From Legionella hackeliae (GTDB lineage Bacteria; Pseudomonadota; Gammaproteobacteria; Legionellales; Legionellaceae), in the NCBI RefSeq assembly GCF_000953655.1, contig NZ_LN681225.1, forward strand, positions 1,008,001 to 1,072,000: DNA of 64,000 nt. The letters run 5' to 3'. Every line of letters starts with the position of its first letter. Position 1 is the first letter of the stretch. The notes beneath the pieces were generated by a model. That model searched no databases. It had not been told where the DNA came from and was given only the letters and a program-made list of their open reading frames with translations. This document shows, in pieces, positions 63,106 through 64,000 of the stretch. The position numbers were made by a program, and so were the translations under genes.

Positions 63106-63517
63106 AACCAAAAATATAATATTTCTAACGAATGGAGTGGTCATTATGGTGAATTATGGACTGACAGTGTTGTTGGAGATTTTCAAAGTGCTTTTTTCTG
63201 GACTACGAACCAGCCTATTCATCTCATTCGATGGAATGCGGCAGTCGATGAGCGAAAAGACCAAGCTAAAGAGCCTGCGAAGCCAGCCGCAGGGCTTTTA
63301 GTCTCTTGTCGATTTTTTGCCATTAATGATACTGTAGCAAAAGATGGCATTCGGGATGTTACCCAGCTCAATAAAGTGATTAGTGCGGAGATTGCTTCTT
63401 ATTTACCTAAAAAAAGTCGCTGCTGTTAATGTAGAGATGAAGGCTGAGATTCACCAAAGCACCTCGCTTGAAAAAGAGATTAGCGAGGTGGTGGCCTCCT
63501 ATTTGCCAAAAATTTAA
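63106..63517 (+). pseudogene. Unidentified gene fragment with homopolymer frameshift
   Basis: The frame from 63106 lacks a start and reads naturally (WSGHYGELWTDSVVGDF, FFWTTNQPIHLIRWNAAVDE, KDQAKEPAKPAAGLLVSC) to a TAA at 63427-63429. Removing one A from the seven-A run at 63409-63415 joins it to the next frame, which continues with VAAVNVEMKAEIHQSTSLEK and ends SYLPKI at 63517. Both halves contain a similar ending (EIASYLPKK and VVASYLPKI), an internal duplication. I cannot name the family. Confidence 0.6.
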
Positions 63518-63557
63518 TAGTCGCCATGTAAAGTTTTTAAAATAAGTCACTAATTAC

Positions 63558-64000
63558 TCATTTTAAAAACGCCAAAGGAAGCTCTGACCATCGAGTGGTG
63601 TAATGCGGTGACTTTAATTGTCGCTTCATTGACCAGGATTTTCTAAACCCTTCGGCGGCCAGCCGCATGGTTCTCGGGCCATATTTTTGATTGATACAAT
63701 CAATCAATTTCATCACTTTTTCAGTTTCAATCATGTCCTCATCTGTGGGTTGATGGAATAAATCCATTTGCCGGTATTGCTTATCAATTAAATCTGCCAT
63801 TAACACGCCGCATTTATGGTACTGAATGCCTTTGCGATAAATTTTTTTTAAACAATGTTTGGCGGCCGTGGTGAGATATCTCACATCATCTGTGGGATTG
63901 ACCAGTCGAAATCCGATTGAATTGGAGTATTGCGCTAAATCCTCACGAAAGGGATTTGAGCGAACAAAGACGGACAAATGTTGGGTAATGAGTCCTTGGC
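63558..64000 (-). CDS. umuC: DNA polymerase V subunit UmuC, C-terminal part, cut by window edge
   Basis: The minus-strand frame stays open to the window edge (QGLITQHLSVFVRSNPF at the right), so the start of the gene is outside. The visible 147 residues are the little-finger end and the DUF4113-type tail of UmuC, with VRYLTTAAKHCLKKIYRKG, KCGVLMADLIDK, MKLIDCINQKYGPRTMRLAA and the end ELPLAFLK. UmuC is the catalytic subunit of the translesion polymerase V, normally SOS-induced with umuD. Confidence 0.93.
   Translation of the reverse strand, partial: QGLITQHLSVFVRSNPFREDLAQYSNSIGFRLVNPTDDVRYLTTAAKHCLKKIYRKGIQYHKCGVLMADLIDKQYRQMDLFHQPTDEDMIETEKVMKLIDCINQKYGPRTMRLAAEGFRKSWSMKRQLKSPHYTTRWSELPLAFLK

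Overview
The window is chromosomal DNA of a gammaproteobacterium of the order Legionellales, most likely a Legionella species. I infer this from the AT-rich base composition, the typical housekeeping blocks (queA, yajC-secD-secF, cyoABCD, lolC-lolD, asnS, hisC, maeA), the HAD-IG 5'-nucleotidase, and genes of the kind this genus is known for: a Ras/Rab-like small GTPase, a patatin lipase, a Cys-His-Asp hydrolase candidate and several large orphan proteins with acidic tails. All names come from reading the translations; no database was searched.

Layout. 1-5.5 kb: the end of an orphan membrane-associated protein, a three-domain LigD ligase, a di-iron fatty acid hydroxylase/alkylglycerol monooxygenase-like enzyme and a small secreted protein. 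5.5-14.7 kb: Rab-like GTPase, SDR oxidoreductase, HAD nucleotidase, M13 peptidase, ABC-F ATPase, patatin lipase and a DUF1840 protein. 14.8-20.0 kb: queA, a degenerate Tgt-like gene, yajC, secD, secF. 20.0-26.2 kb: orphan membrane protein, cytochrome c, a decayed gene, interspersed hairpin repeats, yjjG, phhB-hisC and a pilV/pilW/pilX-like minor pilin trio. 26.2-35.0 kb: YafJ-type amidotransferase, tandem cNMP-binding protein, condensation-fold acyltransferase, UMF1-type transporter, three orphan genes, a decayed tandem-repeat array and malic enzyme. 35.1-42.8 kb: HlyD/FUSC efflux pair, a truncated RND adaptor, and a small island bounded by direct repeats that holds an orphan gene and a decayed hipBA toxin-antitoxin locus with three evenly spaced operators. 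43-53.3 kb: tRNA-Phe, psuG, yggX, a PilZ protein, YbdK-type ligase, TraX-like protein, lolCD, a 16-copy minisatellite, csbD-like gene, asnS and a PNPOx enzyme. 53.3-58.4 kb: GlcG-like protein, a large orphan gene and a gene graveyard (serine recombinase, IS3 element, VOC protein, photolyase). 58.4-64 kb: cyoABCD, a small membrane protein, two more broken genes and the end of umuC.

How parts work together. QueA and the SecDF-YajC accessory translocon form one same-strand run. LolC-LolD extract outer-membrane lipoproteins. CyoABCD is a complete bo3-type quinol oxidase without cyoE in view. The HlyD and FUSC proteins probably form one efflux system. The most unusual items are the Tgt-like protein that lost both catalytic aspartates while keeping its zinc site, the Rab-like GTPase with a C-terminal membrane hairpin, the hip operator array at exact 50-bp pitch, and two families of hairpin repeats with compensatory changes.
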